NCBI RefSeq assembly: GCF_003173735.1
Contig: NZ_CP029551.1
Coordinates: 933,001-997,000, forward strand
From: Methylobacterium radiodurans
GTDB taxonomy: Bacteria; Pseudomonadota; Alphaproteobacteria; Rhizobiales; Beijerinckiaceae
DNA length: 64,000 bases
Reading direction: 5' to 3'
Shown here: positions 7,548 to 15,197 of the stretch, piece after piece
How the letters are laid out: each line of letters opens with the position of its first letter
How positions within the stretch are numbered: position 1 is the first letter of the stretch
Position numbers and translations under genes: made by a program
The notes under the pieces: model-generated
What the model was told of the DNA's origin: nothing
Seen by the model: only the letters and a program-made list of their open reading frames with translations
Databases searched by the model: none

Positions 7548-9742
7548 CAGTCGACGATCCTGTAGCGGCTCGGACTCTTGATCTGCGGAGAAGACTGGCG
7601 GTCGCCGGAAGCCACATCGCCTGTGCCGGTATCCACCGGAACGGCGCCGCTGGCGTCGTTCGTGGTCATGGAACCCCCGGGCGACGTCTCCACCTCTATG
7701 ACGTGGTCGAAATCCCCGTCGCCGGCGAGGTCGATCTCGGTCTCGGGTTCGGTCGGAACGAAGCCGAACGCCAAGCTTCGTTCCAAGCGGGCCAGTTCGA
7801 ACTCGCCGATCGTCTCCGGCGAGATCCCCGCGAACGCCTCGGCGTTCTCGCGGAGGGCCTCGATGGCGCGTCGGGTTTCCCGGACCGCCTTCATTCCGTG
7901 GCGGTTGTCGTCCGCGTGCCGCAGGCGCAATTCGGCGAGCGTCCGCGTCCAGACGCCGATGGACACGTCCGTGAAGTCGTCGTGGATACAGGGAACCGTC
8001 AGAAAGGCGCCACCGACATCGACCGACACGGCGCCGAGATCGAGTTCGTCCACCCGAACCTCAACCTTTCGATCTCCGACTTTCTTGTAATGCGCGTGCA
8101 GCGACGTGGACTGGTAGTACAGTCCGAGCACCCGGACACCCCTATTGCTCAGAACACACCGCATGCGCTTCCCGAAGGCGGCCCGCAGGCTCGGCCGGTC
8201 GGGCGGCTGGACCAGACCGTACTCTCGTACCAGGCGATGCCAGGCATTGCGCGGGCTCTCGCCTCCCAGGCCCTCGTGCGGGAGGTTGTGATAGATGTCG
8301 ACTACGTAGCGGCAAAGGACCCACCTCAACTGATCGACGAAAAGGATCGCCTGCTTCTCTGAGTCGTAGTCACCGCGGCGAACGGTATTCTCGAACGTGC
8401 GCCCGCTGAAACGTGCGATGAGCTGCGTGTGGATCCGTCGAAAGACACGCTCGACGCGGCCCCGCAGGAACGGAACTCCGGATGTCGGGACGTGCTTGGC
8501 TCCCCTCATCGCGGCGATCGCGATTCTGAACTTCGTCCACACGAAGCTCGGTCCGCCGTCGGTGACGACTTCCTCAATGCCACCGAACATGTCCCAGGGG
8601 GTGAGTGCGCCGCACGCGTCGGCGTAGCGCCCCTTGTCGCTGACGACCATGCGGAGCGTCGCCAGCGCGTTCTCGCCCGAGGGCGAGCGCGACAGGGTCA
8701 TACCGACGATGCAGCGGGTCGCCGCGCAGATCGCGACGCAGATCCAGCACTTCGTCCGCTCGACGGCGGCCTTCTGCGACGCGTCGAGGGTTTCCCAGAT
8801 GCCGGCGTCGATCGCCAACACCATAAGGGACACCTCCCATTCGTCCATTTCGATCCGCTGAAGCGGGCGAACCGCGTCGACACCGTGACCGATCAGATTG
8901 AACTTCGCGCGGGCTGCAGCCGGGCTGTGACGGTTCGAATAGACGTCGAAGGCATCCAGTTTACGGATTTGGGCGTTGAACCACTTGTTCGAAGGCGCGA
9001 CGAGTTCTGGCTGGCCCGCCGCAGTACGGCCTGCGTTGACGAGGGCGAGTGCGATTACGAAGTCGTCATAGAGGTCCGCCTTGCTCGGTTTGAGCTGGCT
9101 GGCGAACTTCGTGACGTACTCCAGAGCGAGCGTACGGAGGTCCGGATCGATGACGGGCGCACGTGGACCGCAATTGTCGTAGTATGTTTGCAGGGCTTGG
9201 CTGTCGTAGTCGGCCTCCCTCAGACGCTTGAGCCATTGCCGCAGGCATTTCGGCCCCGGAAGCCCGCGTAGGTCCGTCGCTCCTGAGCGGGACCGCTTCG
9301 GCGTGCCGTCCTTTCTCAGGTTGTGCACGTTCGGCACATGCGTGATTTGGGTCGCGATGACGGACATCGCCTTCCGAATCGACCGGTCCGACCTGCTTGC
9401 CTGGCCGGCCGCTTCCATTTGCAGGAAAAGCGTGCAGACGGCCGCGCGGAAGACGACGATACGCTGTTCCGCCTCGTCGATATGCGCGACGAACGTGGTT
9501 CCCGTGCGCAGCCGGATCTTGATGCGGGCGGGATGGAACCATCCCCGCTCGTGGCGATAGTCGGGCAGCCGGCGACACGTCTCGAACTTGTCGTGAGTGA
9601 ACCCGGTATGGATCGTGGGATCGTCGACGCGCGCGAAAACGATGCCGTTCCGGTCCGAGCTGACGTACCGGAACGCGATGCCCCCAATCGTGTGTTGATC
9701 GAGCGGATCGAACGCGTAGCGTATTGCGAGAGCTGCGCTCAT
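7547..9742 (-). CDS. tnsB: TnsB-type DDE transposase
   Basis: A 731-residue Mu/rve-fold transposase that cuts the 3' ends of the element and joins them to target DNA. The start is ATG 9742, overlapping the tnsA stop (ATGA); the longer open frame upstream is a shadow of tnsA. A helix-turn-helix-like segment (GLPGPKCLRQWLKRLREADY) lies near residue 165. The catalytic triad is readable: Asp in RIEMDEWEVSLMVLAID (about residue 300), Asp in EVVTDGGPSFVW (about 385), and Glu in LRGRVERVFRRIH (about 420). A beta-barrel region follows (YYQSTSLHAHYKK). The last about 60 residues are acidic and Ser/Thr-rich, which fits a TnsC-interacting tail. Confidence 0.9.
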   Translation of the reverse strand: MSAALAIRYAFDPLDQHTIGGIAFRYVSSDRNGIVFARVDDPTIHTGFTHDKFETCRRLPDYRHERGWFHPARIKIRLRTGTTFVAHIDEAEQRIVVFRAAVCTLFLQMEAAGQASRSDRSIRKAMSVIATQITHVPNVHNLRKDGTPKRSRSGATDLRGLPGPKCLRQWLKRLREADYDSQALQTYYDNCGPRAPVIDPDLRTLALEYVTKFASQLKPSKADLYDDFVIALALVNAGRTAAGQPELVAPSNKWFNAQIRKLDAFDVYSNRHSPAAARAKFNLIGHGVDAVRPLQRIEMDEWEVSLMVLAIDAGIWETLDASQKAAVERTKCWICVAICAATRCIVGMTLSRSPSGENALATLRMVVSDKGRYADACGALTPWDMFGGIEEVVTDGGPSFVWTKFRIAIAAMRGAKHVPTSGVPFLRGRVERVFRRIHTQLIARFSGRTFENTVRRGDYDSEKQAILFVDQLRWVLCRYVVDIYHNLPHEGLGGESPRNAWHRLVREYGLVQPPDRPSLRAAFGKRMRCVLSNRGVRVLGLYYQSTSLHAHYKKVGDRKVEVRVDELDLGAVSVDVGGAFLTVPCIHDDFTDVSIGVWTRTLAELRLRHADDNRHGMKAVRETRRAIEALRENAEAFAGISPETIGEFELARLERSLAFGFVPTEPETEIDLAGDGDFDHVIEVETSPGGSMTTNDASGAVPVDTGTGDVASGDRQSSPQIKSPSRYRIVD

Positions 9743-10443
9743 TCCGCCTCCGATGTGGTTTGATGCGCGGCCCTGACGCTCGTTTCGGGGGCAAGACGGG
9801 CCGCCTTGGGTACGACGAGACGTCCTGCGGCAATCAGGCGGATGCCGGCGCGAAAGCCACGCCCGTCGAACCCGGATGTGCACGCGATGTTGCGCAGCGT
9901 CGTCTCGCCATGCAGGTCCGCGACGACCTCCGCGACGGCCGCGTCCGCTTCCGGGTCGACGTCGCGGCGCGCGCTCAGGATCAGCCGGGCGTTGTGAACG
10001 GTGTCGCGTCCCAGGCGCCGTTCGGTCAGCAGAGCGACCCGGTCGGCAACGTCGATACCGCTCGCACCGATCTGCTCCGCGATCGACCGAAGCGTTCGAG
10101 GCAGATCCTGTTCGATGGCGCGCCGCCACGGCTTGACCGCGACGAGAACGCGGGTGCCGTCGCGCAAGGTCTGGAGGAAATCGAACGTGTGCCGTCGTGT
10201 CCGACCATCGGTATCCTCGTACGGGATGGCCGGCGGCTGCTCCCACAGGTCGACGGTTTCGCGCCGAGCCAGCATGACGAACGCGGCCTTGGCCTCAAGA
10301 TGGCTCTCGAGATGGAACTCGCGCTCCGGAGATCCGGCGACGATCGTCACGCGCGACCCGCCGCGCGACGGTTTCGTCACGATGCGGCTGGCTCGGCTCC
10401 TCTCGGGCGGGTACCAGAGATGGTCTGCCGGCATCGTGTCCAT
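9739..10443 (-). CDS. tnsA: TnsA-type endonuclease
   Basis: Start at ATG 10443 (234 aa), preceded by GGAAGGG; the open frame further upstream to 10809 has shadow composition. TnsA nicks the 5' ends of Tn7-like elements so that they move by cut-and-paste. The restriction-enzyme-like core is visible: Glu in EFHLESHLEAKAAFVMLA, Asp in RRHTFDFLQTL, and Lys in RVLVAVKPWRRA. In canonical TnsA an acidic or Gln residue precedes the Lys by two; here that position is Ala, so activity should be judged from a family alignment. A C-terminal helical domain (VALLTERRLGRDTVHNARLI and onwards) would contact TnsC. First gene of the operon, with coupled translation to tnsB. Confidence 0.85.
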   Translation of the reverse strand: MDTMPADHLWYPPERSRASRIVTKPSRGGSRVTIVAGSPEREFHLESHLEAKAAFVMLARRETVDLWEQPPAIPYEDTDGRTRRHTFDFLQTLRDGTRVLVAVKPWRRAIEQDLPRTLRSIAEQIGASGIDVADRVALLTERRLGRDTVHNARLILSARRDVDPEADAAVAEVVADLHGETTLRNIACTSGFDGRGFRAGIRLIAAGRLVVPKAARLAPETSVRAAHQTTSEAE

Positions 10444-10860
10444 GGAGACCCTTCCATCAGTTGGAAGGCGGCAGTCGCTCTCCACCGCCCGAGAAGGCAC
10501 GGTCGATGCGGTGCACGCCAGGTGCATGCGAGTGGTCACGATCGGTGGCACGCGCGGTCCTGGTCCGCCGCGACGAGCCGAAGCCATCGCGCCGGTACGG
10601 ATCCGGTACGAACCTGCATCCACTGCGTGGGCGCCCGACGCATCGCTTGCCCAGGGGCGACGCCCCGCTCGGGGAGCGCCGCCGACGCCGCGGGGCGTTC
10701 CGGGGCGTCGGTCCACGATTCCCCGAGGAGGGAAGCTGCCGCTACGGTTCTTCGGAGATCCTTCGAAGGACTCCTGTCCGGTCGTCACCGTGATGCGGCC
10801 ATCGGCCATGGTAGCGAGCGTGGGGGCGCTCGCATCTCCGGAGCGGTAGGCCAGCGGTTC
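10444..10860. other. 417-bp leader region upstream of tnsA
   Basis: No convincing gene. Contains the hairpin at 10450-10468, a TGCAC/GTGCA stem near 10510-10526, and a cluster of GC-rich self-complementary words with repeated GGGGCG and CGCCCC around 10670-10710. It may hold the tnsABC-tniQ promoter, but no clear -35/-10 pair stands out. Confidence 0.45.
10450..10468 (-). promoter_or_regulatory. Hairpin covering the tnsA ribosome-binding site
   Basis: On the minus strand CCTTCCA pairs with TGGAAGG across a five-base loop. The second arm contains the GGAAGG that would be the tnsA Shine-Dalgarno, so in the RNA this stem would hide the site. Such a structure could keep TnsA, and through coupling the whole operon, at a low level. 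The pairing is seen; the role is inference. Confidence 0.5.
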
Positions 10861-11385
10861 CTATCGAGTGCGACCTTCGCGAACCCAGCGCCCCAGGGTC
10901 GCCGGACTCGGCCTCGCTCGACGCACCGAAACGACCTCGACCCGCATAGCGGCGGCGCGACAGGACAGTGATCGATCGGTGCTCGACGAACGAGCGTCCT
11001 GTTGATGGTCCGGATCGTCGACGAGGCTCCGGATCAGCGGGGTGAGGACTTTGATTGCGCGGCCGAAGCCCACCACCGTCGGCGGGTACGTGGCGAGATC
11101 CCGAGTGGAGAGATAACGGTACCCGTTGCACCAAATGGCGCGCCAACACCTGGCCGCAGTCTGCTCGTCCAAATGGTTGACGTCGCCTCCCGACGGGTCG
11201 TTGGCCGCATCGACGCCGACGGGAAGGCCTGCCGGAGCCGGAAGTACGACAGGAGTGGGGCGATCGCCGGAAGCGTTCACGTCGGATGCCTCGGCGTAGG
11301 ATCGCCTAGTAGCCGACATGAGATCGTTGTGGTGGCGAGACGCGTCGAAGTTCTCCGATACCTGAAGTGCGCGATTGGTTGTCAT
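10861..11385 (-). CDS. Small putative DNA-binding protein, paralog A
   Basis: Start taken at ATG 11385 (174 aa, MTTNRALQVSENFDASRHHN). The N-terminal half is low-complexity and Pro/Ala-rich. The C-terminal half matches the protein at 12273-12851: WRAIWCNGYRYLSTRDLATY here against WRRLWLNGYAHLRDRDPVFY there, then AIKVLTPLIRSLVDD against AIAVLAPLMRRIEAD, and the terminal PSPATLGRWVREGRTR against PSAVTLLRWHDAEAKTR. The last segment looks like the recognition part of a helix-turn-helix, similar in style to PGPKCLRQWLKR in TnsB. I do not know a named family. Its place upstream of tnsA on the same strand suggests an accessory or regulatory role in transposition. Confidence 0.65.
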   Translation of the reverse strand: MTTNRALQVSENFDASRHHNDLMSATRRSYAEASDVNASGDRPTPVVLPAPAGLPVGVDAANDPSGGDVNHLDEQTAARCWRAIWCNGYRYLSTRDLATYPPTVVGFGRAIKVLTPLIRSLVDDPDHQQDARSSSTDRSLSCRAAAMRVEVVSVRRARPSPATLGRWVREGRTR

Positions 11386-11471
11386 AGGGATGCATCCTGC
11401 AGTCGGGGAAGCTACGGCACCGCGATCAGCCTTGAGGACGATCGCGATACTGATGTCTGCTGGATGCTGGC

Positions 11472-11496
11472 CCCCTGATTCATTATGACTCAGGGG
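11472..11496. repeat. 25-bp near-perfect palindrome
   Basis: Outer arms CCCCTGA and TCAGGGG are exact complements, and the inner TCAT/ATGA also pair, leaving only two mismatched pairs and the centre base. It lies 87 bases upstream of the ATG of paralog A, where an operator would be expected. Confidence 0.7.
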
Positions 11497-11558
11497 CGTC
11501 GGCGCTGAAGCCTCTTGTATCGCTGCGATAGGCATGCGATCTCCAAGGCCGTACCGAG

Positions 11559-11578
11559 CCGTCGTGAATTCACGACGG
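11559..11578. repeat. 20-bp perfect palindrome
   Basis: The sequence CCGTCGTGAATTCACGACGG is identical to its reverse complement over all 20 bases. A perfect palindrome without a loop is more typical of a dimeric protein-binding site than of an RNA hairpin. Confidence 0.75.
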
Positions 11579-12272
11579 AGTGGTGCAGCATCTCAGCCTG
11601 TTGCAAAGGGATGGCCGACAGTTCGTGCTTCGACGTCGGCGAGAGAAAGCGTCACCGGGGGCGTCCGAGTGCTAGTCGGACGTCACCCGGTGATCGCACC
11701 GGTCATGAATCCTTCATTGTCGATCTCCTGTCCTGCTCACGGTGCGGGAGGCACCGGCTATGCCCGGAAGATCCGGAACAGTGTCACACGTCGGATCGCC
11801 GGTGACATGCTCGTGTATGTTCGTCGTGATCTGTGTGCGTCAAGTCCGGATCTCGACCCAAAACCTTCGGTAAGCTTGGTTTTCCGCGATCCTTCGGACA
11901 TGGATGCTGCAAGTTCGGAACGACAGGCTCATCTGAAACTTGCTTACGCCGGTCTTGCGTCAGCTTGGGGTGTGGCGGAGAGTTAGGCCTACAGTCCTAT
12001 AATTGACTGTCGCGATCGAATGCGTGGGTCTCTCCCACCGCAAGTGGTCCGCTTACGGTAAAGGCTTCTGCGCATTGGTGAAAAGATAGGCCTATGGGTT
12101 CACCGACGACTGTGTCCGACGGTTCATGGGATTGAACCATCGCACGATGCCTGAAGCATCGTCACAGATCCGATCAAGAGGATACGAGATCAGCATCTCG
12201 GGCGTCGCAGCGCGTCCGAGCTCGCGTGATCACGAGTTTCGGACAACGAGTCGCATAGATTTTATATCCTAT

Positions 12273-12851
12273 TTAGGAACATAAAGATTGCAGTCGGTTC
12301 GGGTTCGTCCAGGCGGTTTGGGAGGCCCGAGTTCTGGTCTTGGCTTCGGCATCATGCCACCGCAGGAGTGTCACGGCCGATGGGGCACTGCGGACCCATA
12401 CCAGCGGGCGTGATGGAGGGCCGCTGGCTACACCCGACTTAAGGAAATCCGCCTCGATGCGTCGCATCAGAGGAGCCAGAACGGCGATTGCACACGCCGC
12501 GCCCTCGGGCGTGACGGCATAGAAGACCGGATCCCGGTCGCGGAGATGGGCGTAGCCGTTCAACCACAAGCGCCGCCAGGCTTCAGGCGTCAGAGTCCTT
12601 TGGGCCTGCGCCGCTCGGACGCCGACGATCTTCGGCCACACGGCATCGAAGACCTCCGGTCGAAAAACCCGAGGGTCGATGGAGCACGTGTCCTCGCGAT
12701 CGGGGCCGTCGCCCTCGGATGGCCACGCCAATCTCGCCTGGGACCGGTCAGCCGTCGAGCTTCGAGTATCACCCCCACGTGAGACGGCTCCGCCGGGGAG
12801 TGCGGGTGAGCGGACCGCGCGTGGCTCCGGGATATCGTAGTCATACGGCAT
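12273..12851 (-). CDS. Small putative DNA-binding protein, paralog B
   Basis: ATG at 12851 with AGGAA upstream gives 192 residues (MPYDYDIPEPRAVRSPALPG at the start). As in paralog A the N-terminus is Pro/Ser-rich and the C-terminal about 100 residues hold the shared pattern: WRRLWLNGYAHLRDRDPVFY, AIAVLAPLMRRIEADF, then a variable Pro-rich linker and a terminal helix-turn-helix-like APSAVTLLRWHDAEAKT. An extra preceding segment, RVFRPEVFDAVWPKIVGVRA, is present here. Same strand and order as paralog A, so the pair looks like a tandem duplication that then diverged. Function unknown; a DNA-binding accessory to the Tn7-like element is the simplest inference. Confidence 0.65.
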   Translation of the reverse strand: MPYDYDIPEPRAVRSPALPGGAVSRGGDTRSSTADRSQARLAWPSEGDGPDREDTCSIDPRVFRPEVFDAVWPKIVGVRAAQAQRTLTPEAWRRLWLNGYAHLRDRDPVFYAVTPEGAACAIAVLAPLMRRIEADFLKSGVASGPPSRPLVWVRSAPSAVTLLRWHDAEAKTRTRASQTAWTNPNRLQSLCS

Positions 12852-13067
12852 GAGGGATTCCTTCACTCCGCGAGTTGGCCGGTAGGTTCCGCCGGCGTGA
12901 GGCGGGTCTCCGCCTGGAAGCGCTCGTCCCGAGGAAGGCCGGGCGCGACGATGTCGAACGATCAGGGGGTAAGGACGCCGAGATGCGGACCCGGCGATCT
13001 GCACGGTTTCCTGTCTTGCCGTGCGTTCTCGCGAAGGTGATCCGCCGCTTCGGCGGCACGTGTGCAG

Positions 13068-13304
13068 TTAGAGGAACACGAGCGGGATGGCGGCGATCAG
13101 TCCGGTGACGAGGGCGAAGCCGAGGAGTATCAGCCACAAGCCCATGCGCGCGTTCCAGACGCGGAGCTCGTCTCGAACCGCGTCGATCGACTCGGCATTG
13201 AGATCGTAAACCAGCTGGGCGACGGCATCCGCCTGCTTGAGGGGAAGGCCAGACTGCACCAAGGTACGGAGCGCGTCGCGCTTCTGCGTGATCGTTTCCC
13301 GCAT
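13068..13304 (-). CDS. Small single-span membrane protein
   Basis: A 78-residue protein from ATG 13304; a TTG at 13313 overlapping the stop of the upstream exonuclease gene is also possible. The N-terminal 50 residues are charged and helical (MRETITQKRDALRTLVQSG; AESIDAVRDELRVWNARM), likely a coiled coil. The C-terminal 22 residues are one hydrophobic segment (LWLILLGFALVTGLIAAIP), so it should be a tail-anchored inner-membrane protein. Its start overlaps or abuts the stop of the DnaQ-like gene, which points to co-translation. I do not recognise the family. Confidence 0.6.
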   Translation of the reverse strand: MRETITQKRDALRTLVQSGLPLKQADAVAQLVYDLNAESIDAVRDELRVWNARMGLWLILLGFALVTGLIAAIPLVFL

Positions 13305-13309
13305 CGCCG

Positions 13310-14206
13310 TCAAATCCGGGTCGAGTAGCGGTCGTAGGCGCCGATCTCCGTGATCGGCACGTCAACGTCGGCTTCGTATATCTCGCGTCGGAGATACTGA
13401 ATCTCCAGTGCGACCAGTTCCTCCGTGACTTCACGGTACCAAGCTGTCGGCCGACCGGGCTTCGCGATCTCGTTCCAACGATAACCGCGCGCGCGCAGCG
13501 AACGTATCCGGCCGAGCGGGCACCGCACCGCCCATACTTGATAGGTCGGCGCTTCGGCGGCGACGACGAGCCTCGCGAACGCGGTCGTCTCCGAGTTCGG
13601 CAGACGCTGCGCCAGAACCTCGATCGCGGCCGCGCAATCCTCCTGCGCACGGTTGAGCGAAGTAAAATAGCCGAGTTCCGCTAGCAGACGACCGAGCTTC
13701 GCTCCCCCGAAGCCCGCCTCCCGCCACGGGATCTGCGTGAGCGAGCATGCCCATCTCTTCCGTGCGAAGGCGGGTGTGATCTGCTCGGCGAACGGTCGAT
13801 CGTGCTGGCCGTCGTGACTGCAGATCCAATCGACGTCGGCGAGCATCCGCTCGATCTCCGCGATGTCGAGCAGGCAGCCATCGACCATTCGTTGCGTGAT
13901 ACCCGTGAGCTTGGTCACCTCGGCCGAGATCGGCATGAAGGGCTGCTGGAACGAACTGTAAGGTTCCTGGACGTCGAGGATCCGTCCGTCGGCCGAGTAC
14001 GTGAACGGGACCAGGGCGATCTCGATCAGTTCGTGCATTCCGGGGTCACGTCCCGTAGTTTCCAAGCCGAGGAAGATGCCGCGCCCCGCGACGGGTGGGA
14101 GGGCATCATCATGGGGATCGCGTCGCCTCAGACGACGCAGGACGCGGTAATGGCCCGACTGCTCCAGCAGGCAGGCGATGCGATCGAGAGGGAGGTCATT
14201 CGACAT
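13310..14206 (-). CDS. DnaQ-like 3'-5' exonuclease family protein, catalytic residues altered
   Basis: Start at ATG 14206 (298 aa, MSNDLPLDRIACLLEQSGHY); the longer open frame upstream is not protein-like. The fold is that of the epsilon/DnaQ DEDDh exonucleases: GIFLGLETTGRDP near residue 48, TKLTGITQRMVDG, WICSHDGQHDRPFAEQI, and LNRAQEDCAAAIEVLAQ. The first catalytic position (normally D-x-E in FLDLETTG) is Gly, and the His of the last motif (normally HRAxxD) is Asn, while the Asp residues of motifs II and III remain. This suggests a weak or inactive nuclease. The C-terminal part is a separate domain (RSLRARGYRWNEIAKPGRP). Divergent from the XRE gene. Confidence 0.8.
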   Translation of the reverse strand: MSNDLPLDRIACLLEQSGHYRVLRRLRRRDPHDDALPPVAGRGIFLGLETTGRDPGMHELIEIALVPFTYSADGRILDVQEPYSSFQQPFMPISAEVTKLTGITQRMVDGCLLDIAEIERMLADVDWICSHDGQHDRPFAEQITPAFARKRWACSLTQIPWREAGFGGAKLGRLLAELGYFTSLNRAQEDCAAAIEVLAQRLPNSETTAFARLVVAAEAPTYQVWAVRCPLGRIRSLRARGYRWNEIAKPGRPTAWYREVTEELVALEIQYLRREIYEADVDVPITEIGAYDRYSTRI

Positions 14207-14281
14207 GGTTCGGCGCCACCGTTGGTTGCGACAAAACCAACATAGGTCGTTTTTCTGAAATCGCACATTTTGGGTGGTTTT

Positions 14282-14587
14282 GTGGTTAACAAATCGTTGG
14301 GATGTATTGATTTGTCGAATATAGAACCCGTGCAAGCCAGAGCAGCGCGCGCCATGCTCGCTTGGTCGCAGGATGAATTGGCGGATCGCGTCGGTGTGCT
14401 GCGGCGTGTCATTTCGGATTTCGAAAAAGGCAAAAGCCTTCCACATCAGGAAACCATGGATAGTATGTATAGAGTTTTTGTCGAGGCTGGCGTATCGTTC
14501 ACGAGATCATCTGGAATGCTTGGCGTAAACATTACAGAAACGGCGAATTTCACGAATTGGCTGCATTCGATCTCTCCGAGAAAATGA
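14282..14587 (+). CDS. XRE-family helix-turn-helix regulator
   Basis: A small regulator of about 100 residues. The exact start is uncertain: GTG 14282 is used, TTG 14270 and later TTG/GTG codons are possible, and no clear ribosome-binding site decides. The Cro/CI-type helix-turn-helix is at ARAARAMLAWSQDELADRVG followed by VLRRVISDFEKGKSLPHQ, and the C-terminus continues MDSMYRVFVEAGVSF. Divergent from the DnaQ-like gene with a short gap. The inverted pair ACAAAACCA (14231-14239) and TGGTTTTGT (14275-14283) lies in that gap and could be its operator. DNA here is noticeably richer in A+T than its surroundings, which fits acquired DNA. Confidence 0.7.
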   Translation: MVNKSLGCIDLSNIEPVQARAARAMLAWSQDELADRVGVLRRVISDFEKGKSLPHQETMDSMYRVFVEAGVSFTRSSGMLGVNITETANFTNWLHSISPRK

Positions 14588-15197
14588 GTTTTTCCAAGAT
14601 CTCCTCACGGCGGTGACGAGCAGGGCGCGATGGCGCTTTCGCGTGCCCGAAGCTCCCGCAGCGAAGATCTCACGGTGCGGCCCGCCGCTGCGGCTCCTCG
14701 TGATCCGAGGCCATGGCGGGACGCTTCGTCGCCTGAGGATGCGTTCGACGCGCCGGCGGATGTGCACCGTGCGCACCTTCAGGATTCGCGACCGAGAATC
14801 GCAGCAGGCGAGTGGCGGAGGCGAGGCGGCGTCCTATTGGCGTGCCGACGGCGCTCCCGAACGGGTGACATGCGCCCTGTCTCGTTTCTTGCGAACGTTG
14901 AGTATCGGCGTCGACACGTGCACGCTTCGACCGTCGTCGCGCGCAAGCCCGATCGATCGCGTCGGCGACCGGCGGGCTGGCGCGGCCGATTTCCACGACC
15001 AGCCCGCCGATGGTCATGCCGGATAGGCGAACGTCCGCGACGGTTTTCCGGGTCACGGCGCCTTGTCCCAGACCTCGACCACGTTTCGCGCCGAACGGAT
15101 GATACCGGCGCCCGACCCCTGGTTGCTTCGTTCGCTCGCGAGTTTGGATTGCACGAGTTCCAGTGCATCCATTCCCTCGTCCGTTCGTTATTCGAGC
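14588..15197. other. 610-bp gap, no gene recognised
   Basis: Between the XRE regulator and the deacetylase-like gene. Open frames are Arg-rich shadows. On the minus strand around 14960-15050 a short stretch (DVRLSGMTIGGLVVEIG) reads more like protein than its surroundings and might be the relic of a gene, but I could not extend it. It probably includes the right boundary of the island and the promoter of the next gene. Confidence 0.4.

Larger units (their letters stand above)
11386..12272. other. Non-coding region dense in inverted repeats
   Basis: About 890 bp with no plausible gene on either strand but many self-complementary elements. Clear ones are 11472-11496 and 11559-11578 (listed separately), nested arms near 11651-11693 (TCACCGGG/CCCGGTGA around CGTCCGA/TCGGACG), TGTCAC/GTGACA near 11782-11806, AAAACC 11860-11865/GGTTTT 11878-11883, GCAAGTT/AACTTGC near 11909-11942, ACAGTC/GACTGT 11990-12009, GTGGG/CCCAC 12024-12038, GGTTCA/TGAACC 12121-12138 and ACGATGC/GCATCGT 12143-12161. 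Base composition falls towards 12240-12290. It lies between the two paralogous genes. It could be a structured RNA, a cluster of operators, or an end region of the element. Confidence 0.6.
4552..12851 (-). mobile_element. Tn7-like transposition module (boundaries not determined)
   Basis: The module comprises tnsA, tnsB, tnsC and tniQ in one overlapping operon plus two paralogous small genes upstream, all leftward. The genes alone prove a Tn7-like element. The span given covers only the recognised machinery and the paralogs; the real element probably includes the unknown genes at 1455-4493 and possibly the genes up to about 14.6 kb. No terminal inverted repeats, transposase-binding repeats or target duplication could be identified by reading, and no glmS or Cas gene is present in the window. 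Confidence 0.75.

Noticed and set aside
12841..13650. A 269-codon minus-strand frame between paralog B and the exonuclease
   Set aside because: Arg/Ser-rich reading that overlaps the better-supported small membrane protein and exonuclease genes.
1..14600. CRISPR array or Cas genes linked to the Tn7-like element
   Set aside because: No regularly spaced direct repeats and no Cas-like protein were found near tniQ or elsewhere in the island.
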